From: Ruegeria arenilitoris
Lineage (GTDB): Bacteria; Pseudomonadota; Alphaproteobacteria; Rhodobacterales; Rhodobacteraceae
Assembly (NCBI RefSeq): GCF_013032445.1
Contig: NZ_WQCA01000007.1
Span: 238,585-302,584 of the forward strand
DNA length: 64,000 nucleotides
Direction of reading: 5' to 3'
Below the pieces are notes generated by a model that saw only the letters and a list, made by a program, of their open reading frames with translations, ran no database searches and was not told where the DNA came from. Made by a program: the position numbers and the translations under genes. Position 1 is the first letter of the stretch; each line of letters starts with the position of its first letter. This document shows, in pieces, positions 51,459 to 61,822 of the stretch.

Positions 51459-53693
51459 GTGACCGGAAAGCCCAAGGAACGAACAGGGCGACGACGTGCC
51501 TTTCAGCTTGTGGGGCTCGGCTTGATCCTGTTTGGGTGCTTTATCCGAATTCTCGATCCTTACCCGGTGCGGATGACTCGGCTGATCTACTTTGATCTTC
51601 TGCAACGCGTGTCGCCGCGCGAATACATTCCCGACCTTCCCGTGCGCGTTGTGGACATTGACGAACAGTCACTGGCAAATTGGGGGCAATGGCCTTGGCC
51701 CCGGACATTGCTGGCCCAGCTGGTCAAAAACCTGGGCGAATATGGTGCCGCAGCCATCGCATTTGACATGCTGTTCATCGAACCCGACAGGTTTTCACCC
51801 GCGCGCCTGCTGCAGGATCCCGCTCTTGCCGGTGTGGTATCTGTGGATCATAATGCCGCGAAACTGGACAATGATGTGCTGTTCGCGCTGGAAATCGCCA
51901 ACTGGCCGGTTGTTCTGGGCGCGGCAGCACGGGAATCCGGTGAAGGGCGAGCCGTCACCCCCCATGTCGGCATTGTCGAAATCGGTGAAACACCAACCGC
52001 AGGACTGGTTTCAGTTCCCCATTGGACGCCCCCCGCGCCCCCGCTGGATCGCGGCGCGGCGGGGATCGGTGGTGTCAATGTTTCGCCTCTGGGCGGCATG
52101 GGGATCATACGTCGAGTTCCCGTCCTTTGGGGCGGCCCGGACGGGGCGCTCCCTAGCCTCGGCATCGAGGCTCTCAGGGTCGCGTTGGACGAGCCCATCA
52201 TTATTGCCGAAGGCACCCCGGACGAAGCCGGCATCATGCTGGCGGTCGAGATCGGAGAATTTCGGCTGCCGACCACCGAAAACGGAGAAGTCTGGGTTAG
52301 GTACAGGCGAGACAATCCAGACTTGTACCTGTCGGCAGATAACATCATGCAGACGCACGACAATCCCGACCTGCGCGCCGAGATCGAGGGCCGGATCATT
52401 CTGGTCGGCACGTCGGCCGCCGGGCTGTTCGATATGCACCAGACAGCGCTGGGTGAATCCGTTCCGGGCGTATCAATCCATGCTCAGATCCTTGAACAAA
52501 TCCTGACGGGTGAAATGCTGAGCCGTTCGGATGTGACCGCAGCCCTGGAATTGCTGTCTTTCGTCACTCTCGGCATTGTGGTCACGGCCGTCATGGCACG
52601 TTTCGGCGCGGTCGCGTCCTTTGTGGCCGGAGGTGCGTCGGCAGCGGTTGTCCTTTGCATCAGTTGGCTTGCTTTTCAGAACCAGCTGATCCTGTTTGAT
52701 GTCACTTTTCCACTGATGGGAGGAATGGCCAATTTCGGCCTGCTCGCAGGCTATCTCTTCATTTCGACAGAGCGTGAAAAACGGGTGATCCGACAGGTCT
52801 TTTCCCACTATGTCGCTCCGGAAATTCTGGATGAGATGGAGGGGGCTGGTCATCAGCTACAACTGGGTGGCGAAACGCAGGAGATCACCGTGATGTTCTC
52901 CGATATCCGGGGATTCACCCCATTGTCCGAGACCGTTTCGGCCACAGATTTGGTTACCCTGCTTAACCAGCTGTTTTCCGAGATCGGCGATCAAATTCTG
53001 TTGGAAAGAGGCACCATCGACAAGTTTATCGGCGATGCGGTCATGGCTTTCTGGAACGCACCGCTACCGGTCGAAGACCACCCCCGCCGCGCGGCACAGG
53101 CGGCGTTGTTGATGCGGCAAGCGCTGGTTGATTTCAATGCCTCCGACGTCATGCAAGGGCGACCGCCGATCGCGCTGGCAACGGGCTGTGCCACCGGCCG
53201 GGCCTGCGTTGGCAACATCGGATCCAAACGTCGGTTCAACTACACCGTGATCGGAGACGTGGTGAACGTCGCTGCCCGGATCGAACAAAGCTGCCGCCAT
53301 GTCGACTATGACATCCTGGTTTCTTGTTCGGTCTACGAGGAAACAAGGCACCACTTGGCCATGCTTGAAGCCGGGTATGTCCATCTCAAAGGAAGAACCG
53401 ATCTGGAGCCCGTATATGTACTGGTGGGCGGCACGAATACGTTGGAGTCGGCCGCGTTTCAAAGGTTGGAAGCTACTCACACCAAACTGATTGAAGCAAT
53501 CCGAAATCGCCAACCTCAGGATCGGGTTGAACAAATTTGTGAAGACTGCGTTGCACAGGCACAGTCAATCGAACCCGGCTTGCTGAGGTTCTACTTCGCG
53601 CTGTCCGGGCGCGTGGCGGATTTCAGATCGGATTTTCAGTCTGACCGTCTGATCTTCAGCCACCACGAGCACGTAAGAGAACCATCTGCCTGA
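51459..53693 (+). CDS. CHASE2-adenylate cyclase (class III)
   Basis: A 744-residue membrane cyclase. After an N-terminal helix (about 14-32) comes a periplasmic CHASE2 sensor (about 40-340, with VRVVDIDEQSLANWGQWPWP). Three membrane helices (about 360-435) lead to a cytoplasmic class III cyclase domain (about 465-640). Metal-binding aspartates are D482 in FSDIRGFTPLSE and D526 in FIGDAVMAFW; K522 preceding FIGD is the ATP-specifying lysine, and NVAARIE carries the transition-state residues. It should make cAMP in response to an extracytoplasmic signal. It lies 93 bases after the FecR gene. Confidence 0.93.
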   Translation: MTGKPKERTGRRRAFQLVGLGLILFGCFIRILDPYPVRMTRLIYFDLLQRVSPREYIPDLPVRVVDIDEQSLANWGQWPWPRTLLAQLVKNLGEYGAAAIAFDMLFIEPDRFSPARLLQDPALAGVVSVDHNAAKLDNDVLFALEIANWPVVLGAAARESGEGRAVTPHVGIVEIGETPTAGLVSVPHWTPPAPPLDRGAAGIGGVNVSPLGGMGIIRRVPVLWGGPDGALPSLGIEALRVALDEPIIIAEGTPDEAGIMLAVEIGEFRLPTTENGEVWVRYRRDNPDLYLSADNIMQTHDNPDLRAEIEGRIILVGTSAAGLFDMHQTALGESVPGVSIHAQILEQILTGEMLSRSDVTAALELLSFVTLGIVVTAVMARFGAVASFVAGGASAAVVLCISWLAFQNQLILFDVTFPLMGGMANFGLLAGYLFISTEREKRVIRQVFSHYVAPEILDEMEGAGHQLQLGGETQEITVMFSDIRGFTPLSETVSATDLVTLLNQLFSEIGDQILLERGTIDKFIGDAVMAFWNAPLPVEDHPRRAAQAALLMRQALVDFNASDVMQGRPPIALATGCATGRACVGNIGSKRRFNYTVIGDVVNVAARIEQSCRHVDYDILVSCSVYEETRHHLAMLEAGYVHLKGRTDLEPVYVLVGGTNTLESAAFQRLEATHTKLIEAIRNRQPQDRVEQICEDCVAQAQSIEPGLLRFYFALSGRVADFRSDFQSDRLIFSHHEHVREPSA

Positions 53694-53695
53694 TT

Positions 53696-54442
53696 TCAGC
53701 CATCGGACAAATTGCAGGAGTCCAGATAGCGCCGTGTGGTTTCAGCAATCCCAAACGTCAGGGCATCGCAGAATAGCGCGTGGCCGATGGACACTTCCGC
53801 TATCGAGGGGATGCGGGTGACCAACTTGCGCGTTCCATTGACCGTAAGGTCGTGCCCAGCGTTGACCTTCAGACCCTGCGCCTCGGCTGCGGCCGCCGCT
53901 TCAGCCAGACGGTCAAGTTCCTGTTTTTCGGTACCGGGATCGTTGTAAGAACCTCCAAACGGACCGGTGTAAAGCTCGACCCGGTCCGCCCCCGTCTGGG
54001 CTGCATGAGCCATATGCTCCGCCTCGGGGTCGCTGAACAGCGACACGCGATGGCCGTGTTCCTTGAGCCCGGCAACCACCTCGGCGAGCATCACGCCCTG
54101 CGCCTCGAAATCCCAACCATGATCGCTTGTCGCCTGCGCTGGATCATCCGGCACAAGCGTCACCTGGTCGGCACGAACCTCGTGAACCAGCGACAGGAAC
54201 CTCGGGTCGGGATAGCCTTCGACATTCAGTTCCCGATCCGGAAACTCTGCGTCAAGCAATGCCCGCAGCGCCCGCACATCGCCAGCCCGAGTGTGGCGTT
54301 CGTCTGGCCGGGGGTGCACAGTCACACCCGCAGCGCCCGCGTTCAGTGCAATACGGGCCAGATCCAGAATATCCGGCCACGGGTGCTCCCGCCGATTTCG
54401 AAGCAAGGCAGCAACGTTCAGATTTACCGAAAGGTCCGTCAT
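53696..54442 (-). CDS. pdxJ: Pyridoxine 5'-phosphate synthase PdxJ
   Basis: A 248-residue TIM-barrel enzyme condensing 1-deoxyxylulose 5-phosphate with 3-amino-2-oxopropyl phosphate to pyridoxine 5'-phosphate. Conserved segments are LSVNLNVAALLRNRR, VTVHPRPDERHTRAGDV, ELYTGPFGGSY, VNAGHDLT and VSIGHALFCDALTFG. Full length. It lies nine bases after a PPOX flavoprotein gene on the same strand. Confidence 0.96.
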   Translation of the reverse strand: MTDLSVNLNVAALLRNRREHPWPDILDLARIALNAGAAGVTVHPRPDERHTRAGDVRALRALLDAEFPDRELNVEGYPDPRFLSLVHEVRADQVTLVPDDPAQATSDHGWDFEAQGVMLAEVVAGLKEHGHRVSLFSDPEAEHMAHAAQTGADRVELYTGPFGGSYNDPGTEKQELDRLAEAAAAAEAQGLKVNAGHDLTVNGTRKLVTRIPSIAEVSIGHALFCDALTFGIAETTRRYLDSCNLSDG

Positions 54443-54451
54443 AGTCCCACC

Positions 54452-55108
54452 TTACAACCGAAAGGATTGAACGTGCTCCGGCAGCGGCACGCCATCGATG
54501 TTTCGAGGATCCGGGACCGGTTCTCCGACTGTGGTGCTTACGGGAATGACCCCGGCCCAGATTGGCAAGTCATAATCCTCTTCCTCGTCCTTGGGTCCAC
54601 CGGTACGGATCTTGGCACTGCCTTCGGATATCTCCATACCCAACACCATGGTTGCCTTCAGATCCTGCGCATGATCCGGTCGCAGGCTTTCATAACGCCC
54701 AGGGAAAAGCCCGTTCACGAAACGGCTGAGCTTTTCCAGTTTTTCCTCAGGATTTTCGACCTTCAAGGCCGTCCCAAAAAGGGTGACCGAGCGCGAATTG
54801 ACCGAATGGTGCATCCCGGACCGGGCTAGGACAAAGCCATCAAGGATCGCCACCGACAGGCACACCTGCGCGTCGCGCGCGTTGCGCAGGGCGCGACTGG
54901 CCGAAGAACCGTGCCAATAGACATGGTTACCTTCGCGCCACTGCAATGTCGGCGTGACAAAGGGTTTGCCATCGATCACGTACCCAACGCTGCACATGGG
55001 CTGCGCGTCCAGAATTTGGTCGATCGTGGTACGGTCGAAATGCCCCCGCTCGTGCGATCTGCGCAAGCGCGTTCTGTCGGTAATTTCCAGTGTCTCGTTC
55101 ATAGTCAT
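54452..55108 (-). CDS. PPOX-class flavoprotein (pyridoxamine-phosphate-oxidase family)
   Basis: A 218-residue split-barrel FMN/heme-binding-family protein, with IDQILDAQPMCSVGYVIDG and YWHGSSASRALRNARD as the family core. It is not a canonical PdxH, but its place before pdxJ and divergent from a MocR/PdxR-type regulator links it to B6 metabolism or salvage. In-frame ATG codons at 55108 and two codons later are equivalent starts. Confidence 0.85.
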   Translation of the reverse strand: MTMNETLEITDRTRLRRSHERGHFDRTTIDQILDAQPMCSVGYVIDGKPFVTPTLQWREGNHVYWHGSSASRALRNARDAQVCLSVAILDGFVLARSGMHHSVNSRSVTLFGTALKVENPEEKLEKLSRFVNGLFPGRYESLRPDHAQDLKATMVLGMEISEGSAKIRTGGPKDEEEDYDLPIWAGVIPVSTTVGEPVPDPRNIDGVPLPEHVQSFRL

Positions 55109-55147
55109 AGCTCGGGTTTGTTCTTGCTATACCCGTAATGCCCGGAT

Positions 55148-55171
55148 ATTGGATGTTGGCAAATGTCCAAT
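55148..55171. promoter_or_regulatory. Dyad operator overlapping the MocR start
   Basis: ATTGGA (55148-55153) and TCCAAT (55166-55171) are inverted around a 12-base core and span the regulator's start codon at 55163. It lies in the short divergent interval, so one bound regulator could repress itself and control the pdxJ side. Confidence 0.45.
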
Positions 55172-56599
55172 TTTGAAACTTTTTATAAGGCCAATTTGCA
55201 CCGTGATCTGTTTGCGATCTCGTTGGATGCGGCGCTGAAGGCACCATTGCAGGCCCAGTTGCTGGATGCGTTACGGACAATTGTCTCAAAGTCTCCGGAA
55301 TTGGTCGGCGCGCGTCTGCCCGCCAGCCGGGCTCTGGCGTCCGAGCTGTCGATCTCTCGCACGACGGTTCAGGTGGTCTATGATCAGATGATCAGTGAGG
55401 GGTATCTGGTCACCCGGCAAGGCAGCGGTACTTTTGTTGCCAGCGAAATCACCCATCTGTCGCAGCCACAACCGATCCCCCGTCCGGCCGGTCCGATGAC
55501 CGAGGAATGGCGTCCATTTCAAACCGGGCTGCCCGATCAAACCCTGCTACCGCACCGGCAATGGGCCCGCCATCTTGAACGCGCATGGCGCAGTCCGACG
55601 CCCGCGCTTTTGACCCGCCCGGACCCGCTGGGCTGGTACCCACTCCGCGAGGCGATCTCGGACCACCTTGCCGCGTGGCGTCACCTGAATTGTGATCCCG
55701 CTCAGGTGGTGATCACCTCTGGCGCGCGCGAAGCATTCGAGGTGATTTTCCACGGCCTGCTTGGCGCGGGCAAACAGGTCGCGGTTGAGGACCCCTGTTG
55801 GCCCAAACTGCACACAATACTTGCCGACACGGGCAACAGTGCCCAACCCGTTCGTATCGATCAGGACGGGATGGATGTGGACAGAATTCCGCAGGGCACA
55901 CATGCCACGATCGTCACCCCCTCGCGGCACTATCCCACGGGTGTAAGCCTGCCCCTGTCCCGCCGGGTTGCCGTGCTGGATTGGGCACGGCGCGCCGGCG
56001 CTGTGGTGATCGAAGACGACTATGACAGCGAGTTCCGATATCGAGGCCAACCCTTACCCTCGCTTTCGGGGCTGGACGGTTTGAACAACACGATTTACCT
56101 CGGCAGCTTTTCGAAATTGGTCAGTCCCGCGCTGAGGATCGGGTACCTGGTGGTTCCCAAGCGCCTGCTGCACAGCACTCTGGCCTATCTACGCCGCGTC
56201 GGCCCCCGCGCCTCATTGATCCCGCAACCCGCTTTGGCGGCCTTCATGAACAGCGGTGAATTTGCCATGCACCTGCGGCGGATGCGGCGGGTCTATGCCC
56301 GGCGTCAGAGCCATCTACTTAACGCACTTGCCCCGGTTGCTAACCTTCTGGACCTTCAGCCCGACGCGTCCGGAATGCACTTGTGCGTATCGCCAAAGAC
56401 ACCGCTGCTTGACCGGATATCCGATCTTGAGATTAGCAAACGGGCTGAGCAAAACGGCCTGCGCGTCAGCGCTTTGTCAACGCACTGCGTACTGCCTGAA
56501 AAACTGCAGGGGTTGCTGCTTGGATACGCGGCCTTTGACGAGGACACGCTTTCGGACGCGGCGGAACGGCTGATCACCATCCTTCACAAACAGTCCTGA
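55163..56599 (+). CDS. MocR/PdxR-type transcriptional regulator
   Basis: A 478-residue GntR-MocR protein. The N-terminal winged helix (GARLPASRALASELSISRTT, then YDQMISEGYLVTRQGSG) is joined to a fold type I aminotransferase domain that binds PLP. The PLP-lysine is in YLGSFSKLVSPALRIGYL and EDDYDSEFRYRG is the conserved co-motif. PdxR-type members sense PLP and control vitamin B6 genes. The divergent pdxJ and PPOX genes make this role likely here. Confidence 0.92.
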   Translation: MSNFETFYKANLHRDLFAISLDAALKAPLQAQLLDALRTIVSKSPELVGARLPASRALASELSISRTTVQVVYDQMISEGYLVTRQGSGTFVASEITHLSQPQPIPRPAGPMTEEWRPFQTGLPDQTLLPHRQWARHLERAWRSPTPALLTRPDPLGWYPLREAISDHLAAWRHLNCDPAQVVITSGAREAFEVIFHGLLGAGKQVAVEDPCWPKLHTILADTGNSAQPVRIDQDGMDVDRIPQGTHATIVTPSRHYPTGVSLPLSRRVAVLDWARRAGAVVIEDDYDSEFRYRGQPLPSLSGLDGLNNTIYLGSFSKLVSPALRIGYLVVPKRLLHSTLAYLRRVGPRASLIPQPALAAFMNSGEFAMHLRRMRRVYARRQSHLLNALAPVANLLDLQPDASGMHLCVSPKTPLLDRISDLEISKRAEQNGLRVSALSTHCVLPEKLQGLLLGYAAFDEDTLSDAAERLITILHKQS

Positions 56600-56727
56600 G
56601 CTGTCGTGCACAGCTCGCCCGGGTCTGTCGAAGTTTTTAACACCTGCGCGAAACAACGTGATATCATAAAAACAAGATATATATTTTCATCAATTGAAAC
56701 CGTTGTGTCTGTGAGGGGGAAGTTCAC

Positions 56728-58650
56728 ATGCTTCGACTGTCTTTCTATTTGTTTAGTTTGGCATCTCTGCCAGCAATCGCACTGGCTGACGCCGTCCCCA
56801 GCAAGGAAGCCGCCGAGGGGACTTTTGCCGAGCGTCCCTTCTCGCCCTATGCCAACCGCTCGTTCCCGGAACGCCCGCTTTGGGGGGACACCCATTTGCA
56901 CACAGGGCTGTCGCTTGATGCTGGCGCGTTTGGCAACACGCTGCTTCCCGACGACGCATGGCGGTTTGCCAAGGGCGAACAGGTCATTTCATCAACTGGC
57001 CAACCGGTCAGATTGGCCCGACCGTTGGATTGGATGGTATTGACCGACCACACCGACCTTATGGGCTTCGCGCCTGATTTGCAGGCGGGCAAACCCGGTG
57101 TTCTGGCCGAACCAAAAGGATTGGAGTGGTACGAAGGCTACAAAGCCGGCGGCGAAGATGCTGCCAAAGCGGCGTTCGACATCATCACCAACTTCTCGCA
57201 GATGACTCTGCCCGAGCTTCTGCTGGAGTCTTACAGCCCCGGCGCGGACGCCTTTGCCTTTACTTGGGAACAGATCGTCATGGCGGCAGAACGCCATAAC
57301 GATCCCGGCAATTTCACGGCCTTTATCGGGTTCGAATGGACCTCGGTTCCAAAGGGATTCAACCTGCACCGCAACGTCATGCTGCGGGATGGTCCGATCC
57401 GGGCTCTGCAGATGGTGCCGCCGGTAACACAACCACCCTACGGGGACACCGACCCAAAGGCGCTTTATGCTTGGCTTGAGGAGTATCAGTCCAAAACCGG
57501 AGGCCGCGCCGTGGCTTTCGCCCACAATGGGAACCTGTCGAATGGTTGGATGTTCCCCACCGAAGACACCTATCACGGCGGCAAGGTCGACGAGGAATAC
57601 GTGCAAAACCGCGCCAAGTGGGAGCCGCACTACGAGGTCACGCAGATCAAGGGCGATGGTGAAGCACACCCGTTCCTCAGTCCAGAAGATCCCTTTGCCG
57701 ATTATGAAAACTGGGACGTCGGCAACCTCGATATCACCGAGTTGAAAACCGATGACATGTTGGCTGGTGAGTACGCACGTGAGGCCCTGAAACGCGGCTT
57801 GGCATTGGAAGAGAAGTTCGGCGTGAACCCGTATAAATTCGGCATGGGTGGTGCGACGGACAGCCATACTTCGCTGGCCACAGCGGAAGAGGAAAACTAC
57901 TTTGGCAAATCCGTCAGCGCGGAACCTTCGGCCAGGCGAGTGCTGCATCCGTTTGTGGAAAGCGATCTTGGGGCATTTGAAGGGCATACGCTGGTTGCGT
58001 CAGGATACACCGCTGTATGGGCATCTGATAACACGCGGGCGGCCATTTTCGATGCGTTCAAACGCCGGGAAACCTATGCGACCACAGGTCCACGGATCGG
58101 CCTCAGATTCTTTGGCGGCTGGGACTTTACCGAGGAAGACCTTCTGACCCGTTTGGTTGCTGATGTTGGCTATACCAAGGGCGTCCCCATGGGCAGTGAT
58201 CTGCGACCGCGCGAAGGGGATGGTGCCCCGAATTTCCTGATTGGCGCTCTGCGCGATCCGATCGGCGCAAATCTTGACCGGGTTCAGGTCGTAAAGGGTT
58301 GGTTGGATGCTGACGGTGCGTTGCAGGAGAAAGTCTACAACGTAGCCTGGTCGGATGACCGGGCGCTGGATGCAGACGGAAACTTGCCCGAGGTCGGCAA
58401 TACTGTGGACTTGGAATCCGCTAGCTGGAGCAACACAATCGGCGCATCCGAATTGGTCACCGTTTGGAGCGATCCGGACTTCGACCCGAATGAAAGAGCC
58501 TTCTACTATGTGCGGGTTCTTGAAATCCCTACCCCACGCTGGGTGCTATACGACAAGTTGCGCTTTGGCGTTGACCTGCCGGAAGAGGCGCAACTGACCC
58601 ATCAGGAACGCGCCTATTCCTCTCCGATCTGGTTCACCCCAGGAGGGTGA
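56728..58650 (+). CDS. DUF3604 exported protein
   Basis: A 640-residue protein with a signal peptide (about 1-20, AIALA/DA) and the DUF3604 domain, recognised from [33 protein letters not shown] and [10 protein letters not shown]. The HxH and DH motifs resemble PHP/amidohydrolase-type metal sites. DUF3604 proteins are periplasmic putative metal-dependent hydrolases of unknown substrate. Start with AGGGGGAAG in front. The upstream region is AT rich and carries the promoter. Confidence 0.9.
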   Translation: MLRLSFYLFSLASLPAIALADAVPSKEAAEGTFAERPFSPYANRSFPERPLWGDTHLHTGLSLDAGAFGNTLLPDDAWRFAKGEQVISSTGQPVRLARPLDWMVLTDHTDLMGFAPDLQAGKPGVLAEPKGLEWYEGYKAGGEDAAKAAFDIITNFSQMTLPELLLESYSPGADAFAFTWEQIVMAAERHNDPGNFTAFIGFEWTSVPKGFNLHRNVMLRDGPIRALQMVPPVTQPPYGDTDPKALYAWLEEYQSKTGGRAVAFAHNGNLSNGWMFPTEDTYHGGKVDEEYVQNRAKWEPHYEVTQIKGDGEAHPFLSPEDPFADYENWDVGNLDITELKTDDMLAGEYAREALKRGLALEEKFGVNPYKFGMGGATDSHTSLATAEEENYFGKSVSAEPSARRVLHPFVESDLGAFEGHTLVASGYTAVWASDNTRAAIFDAFKRRETYATTGPRIGLRFFGGWDFTEEDLLTRLVADVGYTKGVPMGSDLRPREGDGAPNFLIGALRDPIGANLDRVQVVKGWLDADGALQEKVYNVAWSDDRALDADGNLPEVGNTVDLESASWSNTIGASELVTVWSDPDFDPNERAFYYVRVLEIPTPRWVLYDKLRFGVDLPEEAQLTHQERAYSSPIWFTPGG

Positions 58651-59457
58651 AGGGTTCATTGCAGACCCAATGCACCGACGCATGCAGCTCCGGCCGCTGA
58701 GGGTAGCCCTTGCCAGAGCGGCATTGCCGTAGTTCAGTTTGGCCTAACCAGTCCACCCTTCTGGTCGGGCAGACCGAAGAACTTGGCGACAACAACGCAG
58801 CTAAATCAACGGAGCACTCAGAAGAGGGCCCGCCAAGTCGCGGTCATTGGGCATATTGTCCAAGATGTTCAATCTTGCGGAAATCTGGGGCATGCGACCT
58901 GACTGACCGAAACCCTGTCGCCAAGTCCCAAAATACCATGAAGAGAAACGGGAACGGTTTCGGAACCAACATGAGTTGCAACGGCTCGGGCAGGTGTTGG
59001 CGGAATCGGAACGGGACGGAGTTGCCCTTTGTTGTCGCCGCCTTCCGATTGCTGAGACCAATTGGTTGTCGTCTCGTTGGAATCCAAACCCTACAATTGT
59101 CCTTCTTTACAGACGCCGGTATGGAGTCAACGTATGGTAGCTATCATGCGAGAAACGGACGAAACACAATTGATCTGGGAGTGTTTTTGGGCTGCTGCAT
59201 CCATTTTCTATTTTCCCTGGAAAGGCTTGCCATGCAGCATTCAATTTCTCAAAAACCCCTACGCGAGTTTTCAAACCAACTGGAAAACGCTCACAATTGT
59301 TTTTTGCGGTTGGCAGAGGACGATAGAGTACTTGGAAGGAAAAGACCCTTCGAAATCCGCGCATAACTTTGCCTAAAAAATAGGCACTTTCCTGAGAGCT
59401 TAGAGTAATCCAGCCCATAGCACTTGAACCTCCAGACATCTGAGTCACACTCCTCGC
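58651..59457. other. 807-base region without a convincing gene
   Basis: A frame of 218 codons (58710-59366) exists but lacks a ribosome site, shows no family character and has irregular composition. Many Cys/Arg/Trp residues in both strands suggest decayed sequence. A small hairpin GCCTA-AAAAA-TAGGC precedes the Anbu operon at about 59372-59386. The promoter of that operon should lie in the last 100 bases. Confidence 0.45.
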
Positions 59458-60876
59458 ATGAGCAACTACTTTGATGAAATGTTCAGCGACACTGGATCTC
59501 TGCGGGGTCCTTACGAAGAAATCGGGCGCTGGTTCAATGCCGAAGATGCTTCGAGACTTAGGGCCAAACAGCGTGAAGCTGAAGAAGTATTCAGACTAAC
59601 CGGGATCACCTTCAACGTTTATGGAAAAGCCGAAGCAGAAGAACGGTTGATCCCGTTCGATATAGTTCCACGGGTCATATCCGGGAGGGAATGGCAGAGG
59701 CTGGAGCGTGGCATTGAACAACGCGTCAGGGCTATCAATGCCTTTCTATACGACATCTACCATCGTCAGGAAATTGTACGCGCAGGTCGTGTTCCCGCCG
59801 AGATGATTGCTGGCAACGAGGCGTTTCTACCTCAGATGTTGGGCGTCGCGCCGCCCGGTCAGGTTTACACGCATATCGTTGGTATCGATCTGGTGCGCAC
59901 CGGGCCGGACGAATTCTATGTGTTGGAAGACAACGCTCGCACGCCATCAGGCGTCAGCTACATGCTCGAAAACCGGGAAACCATGTTGAAGATGTTCCCC
60001 GAACTCTTCAGTGCCAATAATGTGCGGAATGTTTCTGACTATCCTAAAAACCTGCGACGATCCCTTGCTGCTTGCGCGCCAAGCTGTGCGGAAGGAGAGC
60101 CAACTGTCGCCGTGCTGACGCCCGGCATCTACAACTCGGCCTATTACGAGCACGCCTTTCTAGCAGATCAGATGGCTGTGGAGTTGGTCGAAGGTCATGA
60201 CCTGCGAGTCGTTGATGGGCGGGTTTGCATGCGCACAACGCGAGGATACAAGCCGATCGATGTCCTCTACCGGCGCGTTGATGACGAGTTTCTGGATCCT
60301 CTGAACTTCAACCCGGACAGCGCTTTGGGGGTGCCGGGCATTATGGACGTGTATCGCGCTGGTGGCATTACGATTGCCAATGCGCCCGGCACCGGGATTG
60401 CTGACGATAAGGCGATCTATTCTTACATGCCGGAAATTGTTGAATTCTACACGGGCGAAAAGCCACTGCTCCAGAACGTTCCGACGTGGCGGTGCAGCGA
60501 TCCGGATTCTCTGGCCTACGTGCTGGACAATCTGTCCGAGCTTGTCGTGAAAGAGGTACACGGCTCTGGCGGTTATGGGATGCTGATCGGGCCGACAGCC
60601 AGCAAGAAAGAAATCGCAGCCTTCCGCCACAAGCTCAAATCCCGGCCGTCGAACTACATCGCCCAACCGACGTTGTCTTTGTCGACCGTCCCAATTTTTG
60701 CGCGATCTGGTCTTGTTCCCAGACATGTCGATCTGCGGCCTTTTGTTTTGGTTTCGCCTGAAGGTGTGAAGATCACTCCCGGAGGTTTAACCCGCGTCGC
60801 GCTCAAGAAAGGGTCACTGGTTGTGAATTCCAGCCAGGGCGGCGGGACAAAAGACACCTGGGTTCTGGAGGACTGA
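59458..60876 (+). CDS. Circularly permuted ATP-grasp protein of the Anbu operon
   Basis: A 472-residue member of the circularly permuted ATP-grasp type 2 family (DUF404/407). Conserved segments include FDIVPRVISGREW, GIDLVRTGPDEFYVLEDNAR, TPSGVSYMLENR, RRVDDEFLDPL and KEVHGSGGYGML. It is thought to form peptide-like bonds with ATP. Two bases separate it from the alpha-E gene. With the transglutaminase-like and Anbu genes it makes the four-gene cluster proposed to make or recycle a peptide tag or modified peptide. Confidence 0.93.
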   Translation: MSNYFDEMFSDTGSLRGPYEEIGRWFNAEDASRLRAKQREAEEVFRLTGITFNVYGKAEAEERLIPFDIVPRVISGREWQRLERGIEQRVRAINAFLYDIYHRQEIVRAGRVPAEMIAGNEAFLPQMLGVAPPGQVYTHIVGIDLVRTGPDEFYVLEDNARTPSGVSYMLENRETMLKMFPELFSANNVRNVSDYPKNLRRSLAACAPSCAEGEPTVAVLTPGIYNSAYYEHAFLADQMAVELVEGHDLRVVDGRVCMRTTRGYKPIDVLYRRVDDEFLDPLNFNPDSALGVPGIMDVYRAGGITIANAPGTGIADDKAIYSYMPEIVEFYTGEKPLLQNVPTWRCSDPDSLAYVLDNLSELVVKEVHGSGGYGMLIGPTASKKEIAAFRHKLKSRPSNYIAQPTLSLSTVPIFARSGLVPRHVDLRPFVLVSPEGVKITPGGLTRVALKKGSLVVNSSQGGGTKDTWVLED

Positions 60877-60877
60877 C

Positions 60878-61819
60878 ATGCTGGGAAAAACGGCTGGTGG
60901 GTTGTTCTGGATGTCCCGGTATCTGGAACGAGCGGAAAACACGGCGAGATTGCTGGAAACCGGACAAAGGATGGCTTTAACCCGAACCCAAAATTCGGTT
61001 GAGGAATGGGGCTCGGTGCTGAAAACAGCGGGCGTTCTGGGCGGATATTCCGCCAAATATGAAGAGATCACCAAGGAAAACGCTGTGGACTGGATGCTGA
61101 GGGATGGCGAAAACCCCTCATCCATAAAATCGGTCATCAAACAGGCCAGAGACAACGCGCGTCTTGTCCGCACGGCGTTGACCCATGACGTTTGGAGCGC
61201 GGTAAACAGCACATGGATGCAAGTAGACGCGGCAATGAAACGCCGTGTGAATGAGCGAGACCTGCCAGGTACGCTTGAGCTGATCCGTCAGCAAGCGGCC
61301 CTTGTGCGTGGTGCGATCCTTGGCACGATGCTGCGCAATGACATGTTTGATTTCATGCGTATCGGGAATTTCATCGAACGTGCCGACAACACCGGACGCA
61401 TTCTTGACGTTAAATACTATGTCCTGCTGCCCACTGCGTTTTCGGTCGGGTCGTCGCTGGACAATATCCAGTGGGAGAGCATCCTGCGCTCAGTCGGGGC
61501 TGGTGGCGGATACCGGATGACTCACGGGCAAAAAACGACACCTTCGGATATCGCTCAGTTCCTGATCCTGGATCAGCGCATGCCCCGCAGCCTTCATTTC
61601 TGTTGCAGGAAGATTCAAGAGAACCTGTCTTACCTCAAGAAAGATTACGGATTTGCGGGCCCCTCATGCGAAGCATCCAACTTGCTTTCCGAAAAGTACC
61701 TTGGCCGACAGATATCAGATATCTTCGACTATGGGCTACACGAATATATCGAAGATTTTCTTAGAGATCTTAGTGACTTAAGTCGCCAAGTCGAAGTCGA
61801 CTACCGGTTCTATGAGTAG
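60878..61819 (+). CDS. Alpha-E domain protein
   Basis: A 313-residue all-helical protein of the alpha-E (DUF403) family, starting LGKTAGGLFWMSRYLERAEN, a strongly conserved opening. The repeated RDNARLVR and FIERADNTGRILD motifs are typical. It accompanies the ATP-grasp and transglutaminase-like proteins throughout bacteria. Its biochemical role is not established. Confidence 0.93.
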   Translation: MLGKTAGGLFWMSRYLERAENTARLLETGQRMALTRTQNSVEEWGSVLKTAGVLGGYSAKYEEITKENAVDWMLRDGENPSSIKSVIKQARDNARLVRTALTHDVWSAVNSTWMQVDAAMKRRVNERDLPGTLELIRQQAALVRGAILGTMLRNDMFDFMRIGNFIERADNTGRILDVKYYVLLPTAFSVGSSLDNIQWESILRSVGAGGGYRMTHGQKTTPSDIAQFLILDQRMPRSLHFCCRKIQENLSYLKKDYGFAGPSCEASNLLSEKYLGRQISDIFDYGLHEYIEDFLRDLSDLSRQVEVDYRFYE

Positions 61820-61822
61820 CCC

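Noticed and set aside
51035..51595. 186-codon Ala-rich frame overlapping the FecR tail and the cyclase start
   Set aside because: Repetitive Gly/Ser codons open this phase by composition; it lacks a ribosome site and overlaps two supported genes.
58710..59366. 218-codon frame before the Anbu operon
   Set aside because: Cys/Trp/Arg-rich translation without domains or ribosome site, in a region that looks like non-coding debris.
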